Positions 1 to 8,617 are shown, counted from the first letter of the stretch. The stretch: 40,433 nt of DNA from Streptomyces adustus (GCF_009377175.1 NZ_VJZD01000063.1:1-40433), one strand, 5' to 3'. The notes: a model not told the origin generated them from the sequence alone. Numbers and translations: made by a program.

Positions 1-1292
1 CGACCGGAGGCGGCGGGGGCGGCGGGGGCACCGATCCGTCCGGCAAGGTCGACAACCCCTACGTCGGCGCCAAGGTGTACGTGAACCCCGAGTGGTCGGC
101 GAAGGCCGCGGCGGAGACCGGCGGCAGCCGGATCTCCAACCAGCCCACCGGCGTCTGGCTGGACCGCATCGCCGCCATCGCGGGCACCGGCGGGAGCATG
201 GGTCTGCGGGCCCACCTCGACGCCGCGCTCGCCCAGAAGGGCACCGGCGAGGAGGTCGTCCAGCTGGTCATCTACGACCTGCCCGGACGTGACTGCGCGG
301 CCCTGGCCTCCAACGGCGAACTCGGCCCGACGGAGATCGACAAGTACAAGACGCAGTTCATCGACCCGATCGCGGCGATCCTGGCCGACTCGAAGTACGC
401 CTCGCTGCGGATCGTCACCACCATCGAGATCGACTCGCTGCCCAACCTCGTCACCAACACCGGCAGCCGGGCCACCGCCACGGCCGCCTGCGACACCATG
501 CTCGCCAACGGCAACTACGTGAAGGGCGTCGGCTACGCGCTGAACAAGCTCGGCGCGATCCCCAACGTCTACAACTACATCGACGCCGGCCACCACGGCT
601 GGCTCGGCTGGGACGACAACTTCGCGCCGTCCGCCCAGCTCTTCTACCAGGCCGCCAACGCCGAGGGTGCCACCGTCGCCGACGTGCACGGCTTCATCAC
701 CAACACGGCCAACTACAGCGCCCTGAAGGAGAACAACTTCACCATCAACGACACCGTCAACGGCACCTCCGTGCGCCAGTCGAAGTGGGTCGACTGGAAC
801 CGGTACGTGGACGAGCTGTCGTACGCGCAGGCGTTCCGCACCCAGTTGGTCTCGGTGGGCTTCAACTCCGGTATCGGCATGCTGATCGACACCTCCAGGA
901 ACGGCTGGGGCGGCACCGCCCGGCCCGCCGGACCCGGCGCCACGACCAGCGTGGACACCTACGTCGACGGTGGCCGCTACGACCGCCGCATCCACATCGG
1001 CAACTGGTGCAACCAGTCCGGTGCCGGTCTCGGAGAGCGGCCGAAGGCGGCCCCGGCGGCCGGGATCGACGCGTACGTGTGGATGAAGCCGCCGGGTGAG
1101 TCCGACGGCTCCAGCAGCGCCATCGCGAACGACGAGGGCAAGGGCTTCGACCGGATGTGCGACCCGACCTACACGGGCAACGCCCGCAACGGCAACAGCA
1201 TGTCGGGTGCCCTGCCGAACGCGCCGCTGTCCGGGCACTGGTTCTCCGCCCAGTTCCAGCAGCTGATGCAGAACGCCTACCCGGCGCTGTAG
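1..1292 (+). CDS. Glycoside hydrolase family 6 cellulase (1,4-beta-cellobiosidase type), 5' end outside window
   Basis: The reading frame is open from base 3 and ends at a TAG. The first visible residues are a Thr/Gly-rich linker (TGGGGGGGTDPSG), followed by a catalytic domain of about 410 residues starting at NPYVGAKVYVNPEW. GH6 signatures are visible: YDLPGRDCAALASNGE, the IEIDSLPN strand (usually IEPDSLPN), YIDAGHHGWLGW, and the C-terminal WMKPPGESDG. The C-terminal loops containing GLGERP and the overall length resemble exo-acting GH6 cellobiohydrolases rather than the shorter endoglucanases. A Gly-rich linker before the catalytic domain normally joins it to an upstream cellulose-binding module and signal peptide, which would lie outside this window (inference). 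The enzyme would be secreted and release cellobiose from cellulose. Exo versus endo specificity is less certain than the family call. Confidence 0.93.
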   Translation, partial: TGGGGGGGGTDPSGKVDNPYVGAKVYVNPEWSAKAAAETGGSRISNQPTGVWLDRIAAIAGTGGSMGLRAHLDAALAQKGTGEEVVQLVIYDLPGRDCAALASNGELGPTEIDKYKTQFIDPIAAILADSKYASLRIVTTIEIDSLPNLVTNTGSRATATAACDTMLANGNYVKGVGYALNKLGAIPNVYNYIDAGHHGWLGWDDNFAPSAQLFYQAANAEGATVADVHGFITNTANYSALKENNFTINDTVNGTSVRQSKWVDWNRYVDELSYAQAFRTQLVSVGFNSGIGMLIDTSRNGWGGTARPAGPGATTSVDTYVDGGRYDRRIHIGNWCNQSGAGLGERPKAAPAAGIDAYVWMKPPGESDGSSSAIANDEGKGFDRMCDPTYTGNARNGNSMSGALPNAPLSGHWFSAQFQQLMQNAYPAL

Positions 1293-1309
1293 AGCACTGA
1301 CGCGCTCCG

Positions 1310-1342
1310 CCGGGGCCGACCCCCTCCAGGGGCCGGCCCCGG
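1310..1342 (+). terminator. Stem-loop terminator after the GH6 gene
   Basis: Perfect 9-bp arms CCGGGGCCG (1310-1318) and CGGCCCCGG (1334-1342) enclose a 15-base loop, starting 17 bases after the cellulase stop. There is no U-tract, as is common in Streptomyces. Confidence 0.55.
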
Positions 1343-1444
1343 TGGCGGTTTCCCGCCCCTGCCGGTGCCGTCCCGGCGACGGAGGTGGCCGTCGCGCGGT
1401 GTGTCGGAGCACGCCGACGGCAACCGGACGAGAGGCTGACCTCC

Positions 1445-2335
1445 ATGGCGCATCACCACCATCACCACGGTCACGGCGAGGACGCACCCGGCTCCGACGT
1501 GGACTGGGCCGAGATGGCCGAACCGCTGGAGGCCCAGGCGGAACTGTTCGCGCCGCTGTACACCCAGGTCCTGACCTGGCTCGGGGAACAGGTGGCCGAG
1601 CCCGCTCTGATCGTCGACGCGGGCAGCGGGCCCGGAGTCGTCTCCTGCCGCCTCGCCCGGACGTTCCCGGGCGCGCGGGTGCTCGCCGTGGACGCAGCCG
1701 CCCCGCTGCTGGAGCGGGCCGGGCAGCGCGCGGCCGGACTCGGTCTCGCCGACCGCTTCGGCACCCTGGCCGGTGAACTCCCGTCCGTACTGGCCGAGTC
1801 GGACGGACCCGTCGACCTGCTGTGGGCGGCCCGCAGCCTGCACCACATCGGCGACCAGGGCGCCGCCCTCATCGCCTTCGCCGACCGGCTGGCACCGGGC
1901 GGCACGCTGGCGCTGATGGAGGGCGGGCTGCCCGCCCGCTACCTGCCGCGTGACCTGGGCCTTGGCCGCCCCGGACTCCAGTCGCGGCTGGACGGGGCGC
2001 AGGCGGCGTGGTTCGCTCGGATGCGCGCCGGTCTGCCGGGGTCCGTCGCCGGGTGCGAGGACTGGCCCGCGCTGCTGGCCGCCGCGGGCCTGAAGCACAC
2101 CGGCACCCGTACCTTCCTGCTGGACCTGCCCGCGCCCGCGTCCGAGCAGGCACGCGCCTATGTGGCCACGTCCCTGTCCTGGCTGCGCGAGGCCTGCGCC
2201 GAGGAGATCGACACCGAGGACCTGACCGTCCTCGACCGGCTGCTCGACCCGGACGACGAGGCGGGCGTGCACCGCCGGCCGGACGTGTTCGTACTGGCGG
2301 CGCACACCGTGTACACGGCGGTGCGGCCCGCGTAG
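1445..2335 (+). CDS. SAM-dependent class I methyltransferase with native His-rich N terminus
   Basis: This 296-residue protein begins MAHHHHHHGHGED. A longer in-frame start exists upstream, but the ATG at 1445 has AGAGG nine bases before it and is preferred. Residues 56-66 (IVDAGSGPGVV) are the SAM-binding motif I, and VLAVDAAAPLLERA about 20 residues later is the acidic motif II loop. The region LLWAARSLHHIGDQGAAL followed by LAPGGTLALMEGG matches motifs IV and V of the Methyltransf_25/UbiE-like group. The substrate cannot be deduced. The run of six consecutive histidines followed by Gly-His could bind Ni, Zn or Co; it looks like an affinity tag but sits in a natural context with native flanks and codons. 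The gene stands alone between the cellulase and an SDR gene. Confidence 0.85.
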   Translation: MAHHHHHHGHGEDAPGSDVDWAEMAEPLEAQAELFAPLYTQVLTWLGEQVAEPALIVDAGSGPGVVSCRLARTFPGARVLAVDAAAPLLERAGQRAAGLGLADRFGTLAGELPSVLAESDGPVDLLWAARSLHHIGDQGAALIAFADRLAPGGTLALMEGGLPARYLPRDLGLGRPGLQSRLDGAQAAWFARMRAGLPGSVAGCEDWPALLAAAGLKHTGTRTFLLDLPAPASEQARAYVATSLSWLREACAEEIDTEDLTVLDRLLDPDDEAGVHRRPDVFVLAAHTVYTAVRPA

Positions 2336-2391
2336 CGACACCTGCGGAGCTCGGCGGGGCGGTCGCCGCGCGCCGTCGGTGGCGGCCGCCC

Positions 2392-2422
2392 TTGACTTCG
2401 AGAGCGCTTCAAGTGATGGACT
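2392..2422 (+). promoter_or_regulatory. MerR-type promoter: TTGACT with dyad in a long spacer
   Basis: TTGACT (2392-2397) is followed by an imperfect dyad ACTTCGAGAGCGCTTCAAGT (2395-2414) and a weak -10-like TGGACT (2417-2422), giving a 19-bp spacer. This geometry, with the operator filling an over-long spacer, is typical of promoters activated by MerR-family proteins. No MerR gene is present in the window. The SDR start lies about 35 bases downstream. Confidence 0.5.
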
Positions 2423-2457
2423 CCCCGTCGTTCACCGAGACGTAGGGGGTAACGACC

Positions 2458-3159
2458 ATGACCGACTCTGCGGTCACGCTCATCACCGGAGGCGGCAGCG
2501 GCATCGGCGCCGCGGTCGCGCGGCGGCTGCTGGACGACGGGCAGCGGGTGGCCGTCACCGGCCGCGGCGAACGGCGGCTGACCGCGTTCGCCGAGGAACT
2601 GGGCCGCCCCGAGGGCTTGTTGACCCTGGTCGGGGACGCGGCGGACTACGCGCAGATCCAGGGGGCCGTCGAGACCACGGTCAAGACCTGGGGCCGGCTG
2701 GACACCGTCGTCGCCAACGCCGGCATCGCCACCCACGACGCGGTCGCGGACGGCGACCCCGCCGGCTGGGCCGAGATGGTCCTCACCAATGTGCTGGGGC
2801 CCGCCCTGCTGATCAGGGCCTCGATCGACGCGCTGAAGGAGACCCGGGGCCGGATCGTGCTGATCGGCAGCGTCGCCGGGTTCGTGCCCACGCCGGGCAA
2901 CCTCTACGGCGCGACGAAGTGGGCGGTGACCGGCCTCGCGGAGAACACCCGGCGGCAGGTCACGGAGTTCGGCGTCGGCGTGACCCTGGTCGCGCCCGGC
3001 CGGGTGGAGACCCCGTTCTGGGACGGCAACGGCTCGCTGCCGCCCGGGAACCTGCTCACCGCCGACCAGATCGCCGACTCGGTCGTCTGGGCCGTCCGGC
3101 AGCCGCACGGGGTCGATGTGAACACCGTCGTCGTACGGCCGCTCGGACAGCCCAACTGA
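2458..3159 (+). CDS. SDR-family NAD(P)-dependent oxidoreductase
   Basis: This is a 233-residue classical short-chain dehydrogenase/reductase. The dinucleotide-binding TGGGSGIG is at residues 10-17, the structural NAG motif at 87-89, and the catalytic Ser138 (GSVAG), Tyr150 and Lys154 (YGATK) are all present. The C-terminal segment VAPGRVETPFW follows the usual substrate loop. The ATG at 2458 is the first start after GGGGG in the leader, so the start is well supported. Length and motifs fit the YdfG-like group of small SDRs that reduce hydroxy-acid or ketone substrates, but the substrate is unknown. The promoter looks MerR-controlled, which suggests induction by a thiol-reactive or redox signal (inference). 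It converges with the aldo/keto reductase, with only 18 bases between the stops. Confidence 0.9.
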   Translation: MTDSAVTLITGGGSGIGAAVARRLLDDGQRVAVTGRGERRLTAFAEELGRPEGLLTLVGDAADYAQIQGAVETTVKTWGRLDTVVANAGIATHDAVADGDPAGWAEMVLTNVLGPALLIRASIDALKETRGRIVLIGSVAGFVPTPGNLYGATKWAVTGLAENTRRQVTEFGVGVTLVAPGRVETPFWDGNGSLPPGNLLTADQIADSVVWAVRQPHGVDVNTVVVRPLGQPN

Positions 3160-3177
3160 CTTGACCCACGGGCCAGG

Positions 3178-4014
3178 TCAGCCGATGTCGAAGACCGCCG
3201 GGTCGGGACCGATCCGGCGGTCCTCGTTCAGCGCGCTGATCGCCGCGAGGTCCTCGGTGTCCAGGCTGAAGTCGAACACGTCGATGTTCTCCTTGATCCG
3301 GGACGGCGTCACGGACTTCGGGATCACGACGTTGCCGAGCTGGAGGTGCCAGCGCAGCACGACCTGGGCCGGGGTGCGGTTGTGCTTCTGGGCGATGGCG
3401 ACGATCGCCGGGACCTCCAGCAGCCCCTTGCCCTGGCCCAGCGGCGACCAGGCCTCGGTGGCGATGCCCTGCTGCGCGTGGAACTCGCGCGGCGCGTGCT
3501 GCTGGAGATAGGGGTGCAGTTCGATCTGGTTGACCGCGGGGATGACCGAGGTCTCCGAGATCAGCCGCTCCAGGTACTCCGGCAGGAAGTTGGAGACGCC
3601 GATGGCCCGCACCCGGCCGTCCGAGTAGAGCTTCTCGAGCGCCTTGTAGGTGTCGACGTACGTGTCCCGGGACGGCAGCGGCCAGTGGATGAGGTACAGG
3701 TCGAGGTAGTCCAGCCCCAGCTTGCCCAGGGAGGTGTCGAACGCGCGCAGCGTCGCGTCGTACCCCTGGTCGCTGTTCCAGAGCTTGGTGGTGACGAAGA
3801 CGTCCTCGCGGGGGATGCCGGCCGCCGCGATGGCCTTGCCGGTGCCCTCTTCGTTGCCGTAGATCGCCGCTGTGTCGATGCTGCGGTACCCGGCCTCCAG
3901 CGCGATGGCGACCGCCTGCTCCGCCTCGGCGTCCGGCACCTGCCAGACCCCGAAGCCCAGCTGGGGCATCTCGACGCCGTTGTTGAGGATGATCGGGGGG
4001 ACCTTGCTGCTCAC
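3178..4014 (-). CDS. Aldo/keto reductase (2,5-diketo-D-gluconate reductase-like)
   Basis: This 278-residue (alpha/beta)8-barrel NADPH-dependent reductase carries the full AKR catalytic tetrad: Asp47 and Tyr52 in GYRSIDTAAIYGNE, Lys77 in VFVTTKLWN, and His110 in YLDLYLIHWPLP. The signature IGVSNF and the C-terminal IPKSVTPSRIKENIDVFDF cofactor-binding segment are also present. The frame could start at an ATG at 4062, but GTG at 4014 has GAAGGA ten bases upstream, and the protein then begins SSKVPPIILNNGVEMPQLG, the normal N terminus of the family. It lies 108 bases downstream of the FadD-like gene on the same strand and could be co-transcribed. The substrate is not inferable; this group acts on sugars, ketones and aldehydes. 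Confidence 0.93.
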   Translation of the reverse strand: MSSKVPPIILNNGVEMPQLGFGVWQVPDAEAEQAVAIALEAGYRSIDTAAIYGNEEGTGKAIAAAGIPREDVFVTTKLWNSDQGYDATLRAFDTSLGKLGLDYLDLYLIHWPLPSRDTYVDTYKALEKLYSDGRVRAIGVSNFLPEYLERLISETSVIPAVNQIELHPYLQQHAPREFHAQQGIATEAWSPLGQGKGLLEVPAIVAIAQKHNRTPAQVVLRWHLQLGNVVIPKSVTPSRIKENIDVFDFSLDTEDLAAISALNEDRRIGPDPAVFDIG

Positions 4015-4122
4015 GAGCTCTTGATCCTTCGGTTGTCCGTCAAGTGGTACTCCCATCGTCAACGATCACGGGCCGTGATGCATTCCTGACGAGGGAATCC
4101 GTCCGAACCGCCGGGGAACGGC

Positions 4123-5949
4123 TCAGGCGTGGTAAAGGGCCTCGACCTCTTCGGCGTAGGCCTTCTCGATCGCCTTGCGCTTCAGCTTCAGCGACGGGGT
4201 GAGCAGTCCGTGCTCCTCGGTGAACGGCTGGGCCAGGATCCGGAAGGTGCGGATCGACTCGGCCTGCGAGACGAGGGTGTTCGCCGCGACCACCGCCCGC
4301 CGCACCTCGGTCTCCAGGGCCGTGTCGCGCACCAGCTCGGCCGGGGACGGCAGCGCTCTGCCGCTCATCTGGAGCCAGTGCTCCACGGCCTCCTCGTCGA
4401 GGGTGACCAGGGCCGCGATGTAGGGGCGGTCGTTGCCGACGACGATGCACTGGTTGACCAGCGGGTGGTCGCGGACGCGTTCCTCCAGCACCCCGGGGGA
4501 GACGCTCTTGCCGCCCGAGGTCACCAGGATCTCCTTCTTGCGCCCGGTGATGGTGAGGTAGCCGTCCTCGTCCAGGGAGCCCAGGTCGCCGGTGGCCAGC
4601 CAGCCGTCGTGCAGGGACTCGTCGGTGGCCTTGGGATTGTTGAGGTAGCCCTGGAAGACGTTGGCGCCGTTCAGCCAGATCTCGCCGTCGTCCGCGATGT
4701 GCACGGTCACGCCCGGGACGGCCTGGCCGACGGTGCCGTACCGGGTCTGCTCGGGCGGGTTGGCGGTCGCGGCGGCGGTCGACTCGGTGAGCCCGTAGCC
4801 CTCGTAGATCTGCACCCCCGCGCCCGCGAAGAACAGGCCGAGGCGCCGGTCCATCGCGGAACCGCCCGACATCGCGTTGCGGATGCGGCCGCCCATCGCG
4901 GCGCGCACCTTGGCGTAGACGACCTTGTCGAAGAACTGGTGCTGCACGCGCAGCGCCGCCGACGGGCCGGGCCCCAGGCCCCAGGCCTTGTTCTCCAGAG
5001 CCTCGGCGTACTTCACCGCCACCTCGACGGCCTTCTCGAACGGGCCGGCCTTGCCGTCCTTCTCCGCCTTGCGGCGGGCCGCGTTGAACACCTTCTCGAA
5101 GATGTACGGCACGGCGAGGATGAAGGTCGGCCGGAAGGCGGCCAGGTCGGGCAGCAGCGCGGACGCATGGAGCTGCGGCTGGTGGCCGAAACGGACCCGG
5201 CCGCGGATCGCGGCGATCTCCACCATCCGGCCGAAGACGTGCGCGAGCGGCAGGAACAGCAGGGTCGCCGCCTCGTCGCCCCTCTTGGAGTGGAACACCG
5301 GCTCCCAGCGGGCGATCACCGTGTCCGCCTCGAACATGAAGTTGCCGTGCGAGAGGACGCAGCCCTTGGGGCGGCCCGTGGTGCCCGAGGTGTAGATGAC
5401 GGTGGCGGTCGACTCGGGGGTGACCGCCTCCCGGTGCCGGTGCACCACCTCGTCGTCGATATGGGCGCCGGCCTCGTACAGCTCCGGTACGCAGCCGTCG
5501 TCGAGCTGCCACAGCCGGCGCAGCCGCGGCAGTCGGTCGATGACGGTGGCGATCGTCATCGCGTGGTCCTCGTGCTCCACGATCGCCGCCGCCACCTCGG
5601 CGTCGTACAGCATCCAGAAGCACTGCTCGGCCGAGGAGGTCGGGTAGATCGGCACGACCTCGGCGCCGATCGACCACAGCGCGAAGTCGAGCTGGGTCCA
5701 CTCGTAGCGGGTGCGGGACATGATGGCGACCCGGTCGCCGAAGCGGACGCCCTCGGCCAGCAGTCCCTTGGCGAGGGCGAGCACCTCGTCGCGGAACTCC
5801 GCGGAGGTCACGTCCTGCCACTGGCCCTGCTCGTCCTTGCGGCCGAGCGCGATGTGCAGAGGGTCTTCCTCGGCATACCGGTATACGACGTCGGCCAGGC
5901 CGCCGACCGGCGGTGCCGACGCCGACGGAGGGTTGGTGAACTCGCGCAA
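4123..5949 (-). CDS. Long-chain fatty-acid--CoA ligase (AMP-forming, FadD15-like)
   Basis: This 608-residue ANL-superfamily enzyme activates fatty acids to acyl-CoA through an acyl-adenylate. The P-loop YTSGTTGRPKG is at residues 186-196, YGLTEST is the adenine-binding A5 motif, GWLATGDLG is A7, and TGRKKEILVTSGGKSVSP carries the A8 hinge. The gating region LPLAHVFGRM is typical of long-chain acyl-CoA synthetases, as is the roughly 600-residue length. The start is TTG at 5949, preceded by GGGGAG with a six-base spacing; no better start fits the usual N terminus. A 23-bp imperfect palindrome about 150 bases upstream may be an operator. The chain-length preference is not visible from sequence. 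Confidence 0.92.
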   Translation of the reverse strand: MREFTNPPSASAPPVGGLADVVYRYAEEDPLHIALGRKDEQGQWQDVTSAEFRDEVLALAKGLLAEGVRFGDRVAIMSRTRYEWTQLDFALWSIGAEVVPIYPTSSAEQCFWMLYDAEVAAAIVEHEDHAMTIATVIDRLPRLRRLWQLDDGCVPELYEAGAHIDDEVVHRHREAVTPESTATVIYTSGTTGRPKGCVLSHGNFMFEADTVIARWEPVFHSKRGDEAATLLFLPLAHVFGRMVEIAAIRGRVRFGHQPQLHASALLPDLAAFRPTFILAVPYIFEKVFNAARRKAEKDGKAGPFEKAVEVAVKYAEALENKAWGLGPGPSAALRVQHQFFDKVVYAKVRAAMGGRIRNAMSGGSAMDRRLGLFFAGAGVQIYEGYGLTESTAAATANPPEQTRYGTVGQAVPGVTVHIADDGEIWLNGANVFQGYLNNPKATDESLHDGWLATGDLGSLDEDGYLTITGRKKEILVTSGGKSVSPGVLEERVRDHPLVNQCIVVGNDRPYIAALVTLDEEAVEHWLQMSGRALPSPAELVRDTALETEVRRAVVAANTLVSQAESIRTFRILAQPFTEEHGLLTPSLKLKRKAIEKAYAEEVEALYHA

Positions 5950-6388
5950 ACCCCGCTCCCCGCTCTAGCCCCGCACAGCGCCGTGAAAGCTACCCCACCG
6001 AACGCCAGGTCGGGAGGGGGTGGGAAGCCGGACGAAGGCGGTCTCCGGCTGTCCCGGGGGAGGATAAAAGAGTCGATAGCGGGTAGGACCGGACACAAAC
6101 CTGACGGTTGAGTAAGTTTCGCGACCGTAATCTCCACTGAATCTGTACGACGTTGAACGACCCTCGGGGAGCCCGCCGGGCCCGGTGCCGGAGGTGGCGG
6201 CGTCGTTTGTGGTGCCCGGCCCCACGGGGGTTGCGGTCCGGGCCCGGCTGCGGGTGTCGCAGGCGGATGCGGCGGTGCCGGAGACGGCTGAGCAGCCACG
6301 GTCCTGGCGGCAGGACTCACTCCCGCTCAGTCCTTAGGAACGGTCCGGCACGTGGAGACGACGCCGTTCCTGCGCCGGGTCGAGCAGC
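5950..6388. other. Intergenic region upstream of the FadD-like gene
   Basis: This 439-base stretch lies upstream of the minus-strand FadD-like gene and downstream of the minus-strand LysR gene. It contains a relatively AT-rich core (about 6060-6150) that probably holds the fadD promoter and the palindrome at 6097-6119. No RNA gene was recognised. Small ORFs in it have neither a ribosome-binding site nor Streptomyces codon bias. Confidence 0.5.
6097..6119. promoter_or_regulatory. Imperfect palindrome, possible operator for the acyl-CoA ligase gene
   Basis: The outer halves AAACCT (6097-6102) and AAGTTT (6114-6119) pair at five of six positions around an 11-base centre that does not pair. Its size and position in the leader of a fatty-acid gene are compatible with a TetR-type operator, but the regulator is not in the window. 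Confidence 0.3.
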
Positions 6389-7309
6389 TCACGTATCCGC
6401 CGCCGTCGCGCCGGGACGGGGCTCGCCCGGCCCGCGCCAGCGGCGGTGCAGCCGGTCCCCGCCGCCGAGGACCGCCGCGGCCAGCGCGTCCGCCGCGCCC
6501 TGCGCCGCCGTCCGCCGCCGGCCGTGCACCAGGACGAACTCGACGCGGCCCAGTTCCGGCAGGCCCGCCCGCTCCGGCACCGGCACCAGGCCCGGCGGGA
6601 TCAGCCCCCGCGAGTGCGCCATCACGCCCAGCCCCGCCCGGGCCGCCGCGATCAGCCCGTTGAGGCTGCCGCTGGTGCACGCGACGCGCCAGGCCCGCCC
6701 CTGACGCTGAAGTGCCTCGAAGGCGAGGGCCCGGGTGATCCCCGGCGGCGGGTAGACGATCAGCGGCACCGGACGGTCGGGGTCCAGGCGCAGCCGCTGC
6801 GCGCCGATCCACACCAGTTCGTCGCGCCACACCAGCTCGCCGCGCGGGTCCCCCGGGCGCCGCTTGGCCAGCACCAGGTCGAGCTTCCCGGCGGTCAGCT
6901 GCTCGTGCAGCGTGCCGGACAGCTCCACGGTCAGTTCCAGGTCGACCTCCGGATGGTCGTGCCGAAAGCCCTCCAGGATCTCCGGGAGCCGGGTCAGCAC
7001 GAAGTCCTCCGACGCGCCGAAGCGCAGCCGGCCGCGCAGCCGGGTGCCGGCGAAGAACGTCGTCGCCTGCTCGTGCACCTCCAGGATCCGGCGCGCGAAG
7101 CCGAGCATCGCCTCACCGTCCTCCGTCAGCTCCACCGAGTGGGTGTCCCGGGTGAACAGCGTCCGGCCGGTGGCGTCCTCCAGCCGCCGTACGTGCTGGC
7201 TGACGGTCGACTGGCGCAGCCCGAGCCGCCCGGCGGCCTGCGTGAAACTCAGCGTCTGCGCCACCGCGAGGAAGGTACGCAGTTGAGAGGGGTCGTACAC
7301 ACCCGCCAC
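6389..7309 (-). CDS. LysR-family transcriptional regulator
   Basis: This 306-residue protein has an N-terminal winged helix-turn-helix (residues about 5-65: LRTFLAVAQTLSFTQAAGRLGLRQSTVSQHVRRLE) and a C-terminal LysR substrate-binding domain (about 92-290). The start is a GTG at 7309. It is divergently transcribed from an SBF-like transporter gene, with about 130 bases between the two starts. LysR proteins usually control such a divergent neighbour and themselves from the shared region, so regulation of the transporter in response to its substrate is likely (inference). The last 25 residues, after the effector domain, are low-complexity and rich in Arg/Gly. Confidence 0.93.
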   Translation of the reverse strand: MAGVYDPSQLRTFLAVAQTLSFTQAAGRLGLRQSTVSQHVRRLEDATGRTLFTRDTHSVELTEDGEAMLGFARRILEVHEQATTFFAGTRLRGRLRFGASEDFVLTRLPEILEGFRHDHPEVDLELTVELSGTLHEQLTAGKLDLVLAKRRPGDPRGELVWRDELVWIGAQRLRLDPDRPVPLIVYPPPGITRALAFEALQRQGRAWRVACTSGSLNGLIAAARAGLGVMAHSRGLIPPGLVPVPERAGLPELGRVEFVLVHGRRRTAAQGAADALAAAVLGGGDRLHRRWRGPGEPRPGATAADT

Positions 7310-7442
7310 CGTACCCGGCTATCACGGCACGCGATGACAGTCAGAGTGGTATGACGGATTCCCGATCACGGAGCGGAAGAGGACGATGGAGGGGGGTCTC
7401 CTGAGCGGCCCCGGACCGCAACGCACGAGCAAGTGGAGCACC

Positions 7443-8480
7443 GTGAAACGCCTGCGCCGGCCGAGTCGGATGCCGATCGACCCGTACATCCTGCTGCTGC
7501 TCGGGACGGTGGGCCTCGCCGCGCTCCTGCCCGCGCGCGGAGCGGCCGCCGAGGTCGCCTCCGGTGCCTCCACGGCCGCGATCGCCTTCCTCTTCTTCCT
7601 CTACGGGGCCCGGCTGTCCACCCGCGAGGCGCTCGAAGGGCTGCGGCACTGGCGCCTGCACGGCACCGTCCTGCTCTGCACCTTCGTGGCCTTCCCGCTG
7701 CTGGGCCTGGCCGCCCGCGGACTCGTCCCGGTGCTGCTGACCCACTCGCTCTACCAGGGACTGCTGTTCCTCACCCTGGTCCCCTCCACCATCCAGTCGT
7801 CGATCGCCTTCACCTCGATGGCCCGCGGCAACGTGCCCGCCGCGATCTGCGCGGGTTCCTTCTCCTCGCTCGCGGGCATCGTCCTCACCCCGCTGCTCGC
7901 GGCCGCGCTGCTCGGCGGCAGCGGCGGCGGGTTCTCCGCCGACTCCCTCGTCAAGATCGTGCTCCAGCTGCTGGTGCCGTTCCTCGCCGGGCAGCTGCTG
8001 CGCCCCGTGATCGGCGGGTTCGTCCTCCGGCACCGCAAGGCGCTCGGCTACGTGGACCGCGGATCCATCCTCCTCGTCGTCTACACCGCGTTCAGCGAGG
8101 GCATGGTCCAGGGCATCTGGCACCAGGTCAGCCCGGTCCGGCTCGGCGGGCTGCTGCTGGTCGAGGCCGTCCTGCTCGCCGTGATGCTCGCGCTGACCTG
8201 GTACGGCACGAAGGCGCTGCGCTTCGGCCGCGAGGACCGCATCGCCATCCAGTTCGCCGGGTCGAAGAAGTCCCTGGCCTCCGGGCTGCCGATGGCGAGC
8301 GTGCTGTTCGGCGCGCACGCCTCGCTCGCGGTGCTGCCGCTGATGCTCTTCCACCAGATGCAGCTGATGGTGTGCGCGGTGATCGCCAAGCGCCGGGCGC
8401 ACGACCCGGAACCGGCCGACGCCGCCGCGCCCGCCGCCCCGGCGCGGACCGGCACCGTCACGGCGACCCGCGCGCGCTGA
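7443..8480 (+). CDS. Bile acid:sodium symporter family protein (SBF-like, YocS/P7 type)
   Basis: This membrane protein of about 345 residues has roughly nine to ten hydrophobic segments, beginning at PIDPYILLLLGTVGLAALLP and including AIAFLFFLYGARL and LLFLTLVPSTIQSSIAFTSMARGN. The TIQSSIAFT segment and the later GSKKSLASGLPMA resemble the paired Na+-binding motifs of the BASS/SBF superfamily. Two starts are possible: ATG 7386, which would add 19 hydrophilic residues, and GTG 7443 with GGAG four bases upstream. The GTG was chosen because the protein then begins close to the first membrane span. It would import or export an organic anion; the true substrate is unknown. The tail after about residue 310 is an Ala/Pro-rich cytoplasmic extension. 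Confidence 0.87.
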   Translation: MKRLRRPSRMPIDPYILLLLGTVGLAALLPARGAAAEVASGASTAAIAFLFFLYGARLSTREALEGLRHWRLHGTVLLCTFVAFPLLGLAARGLVPVLLTHSLYQGLLFLTLVPSTIQSSIAFTSMARGNVPAAICAGSFSSLAGIVLTPLLAAALLGGSGGGFSADSLVKIVLQLLVPFLAGQLLRPVIGGFVLRHRKALGYVDRGSILLVVYTAFSEGMVQGIWHQVSPVRLGGLLLVEAVLLAVMLALTWYGTKALRFGREDRIAIQFAGSKKSLASGLPMASVLFGAHASLAVLPLMLFHQMQLMVCAVIAKRRAHDPEPADAAAPAAPARTGTVTATRAR

Positions 8481-8560
8481 CCCGCTCGCGCCGGGGCCCG
8501 CTCGCGCCGGGGCCCGCTCGCGCCGGGGCCCGCTCGCGCCGGGGCCCGCGCGCGCCGGGG
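8481..8560. repeat. Five tandem copies of a 16-bp GC-rich unit
   Basis: Unit CCCGCTCGCGCCGGGG is repeated exactly four times (8481-8544), and a fifth copy has one change (CCCGCGCGCGCCGGGG, 8545-8560). The array begins on the base after the transporter's TGA and lies between convergent genes. Each junction creates GGGGCCCG, so the transcript could form alternative hairpins. It may act as a terminator for both genes. Confidence 0.9.
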
Positions 8561-8617
8561 CCCGCCGTGCTCCCGCGGTCCGTCGCGCCCACCGCGGCCC
8601 CGCACCGTCCGCCGTGC

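Noticed and set aside
5965..6225. An 86-codon minus-strand frame upstream of the FadD-like gene.
   Set aside because: No ribosome-binding site, poor codon bias and overlap with the likely promoter palindrome.
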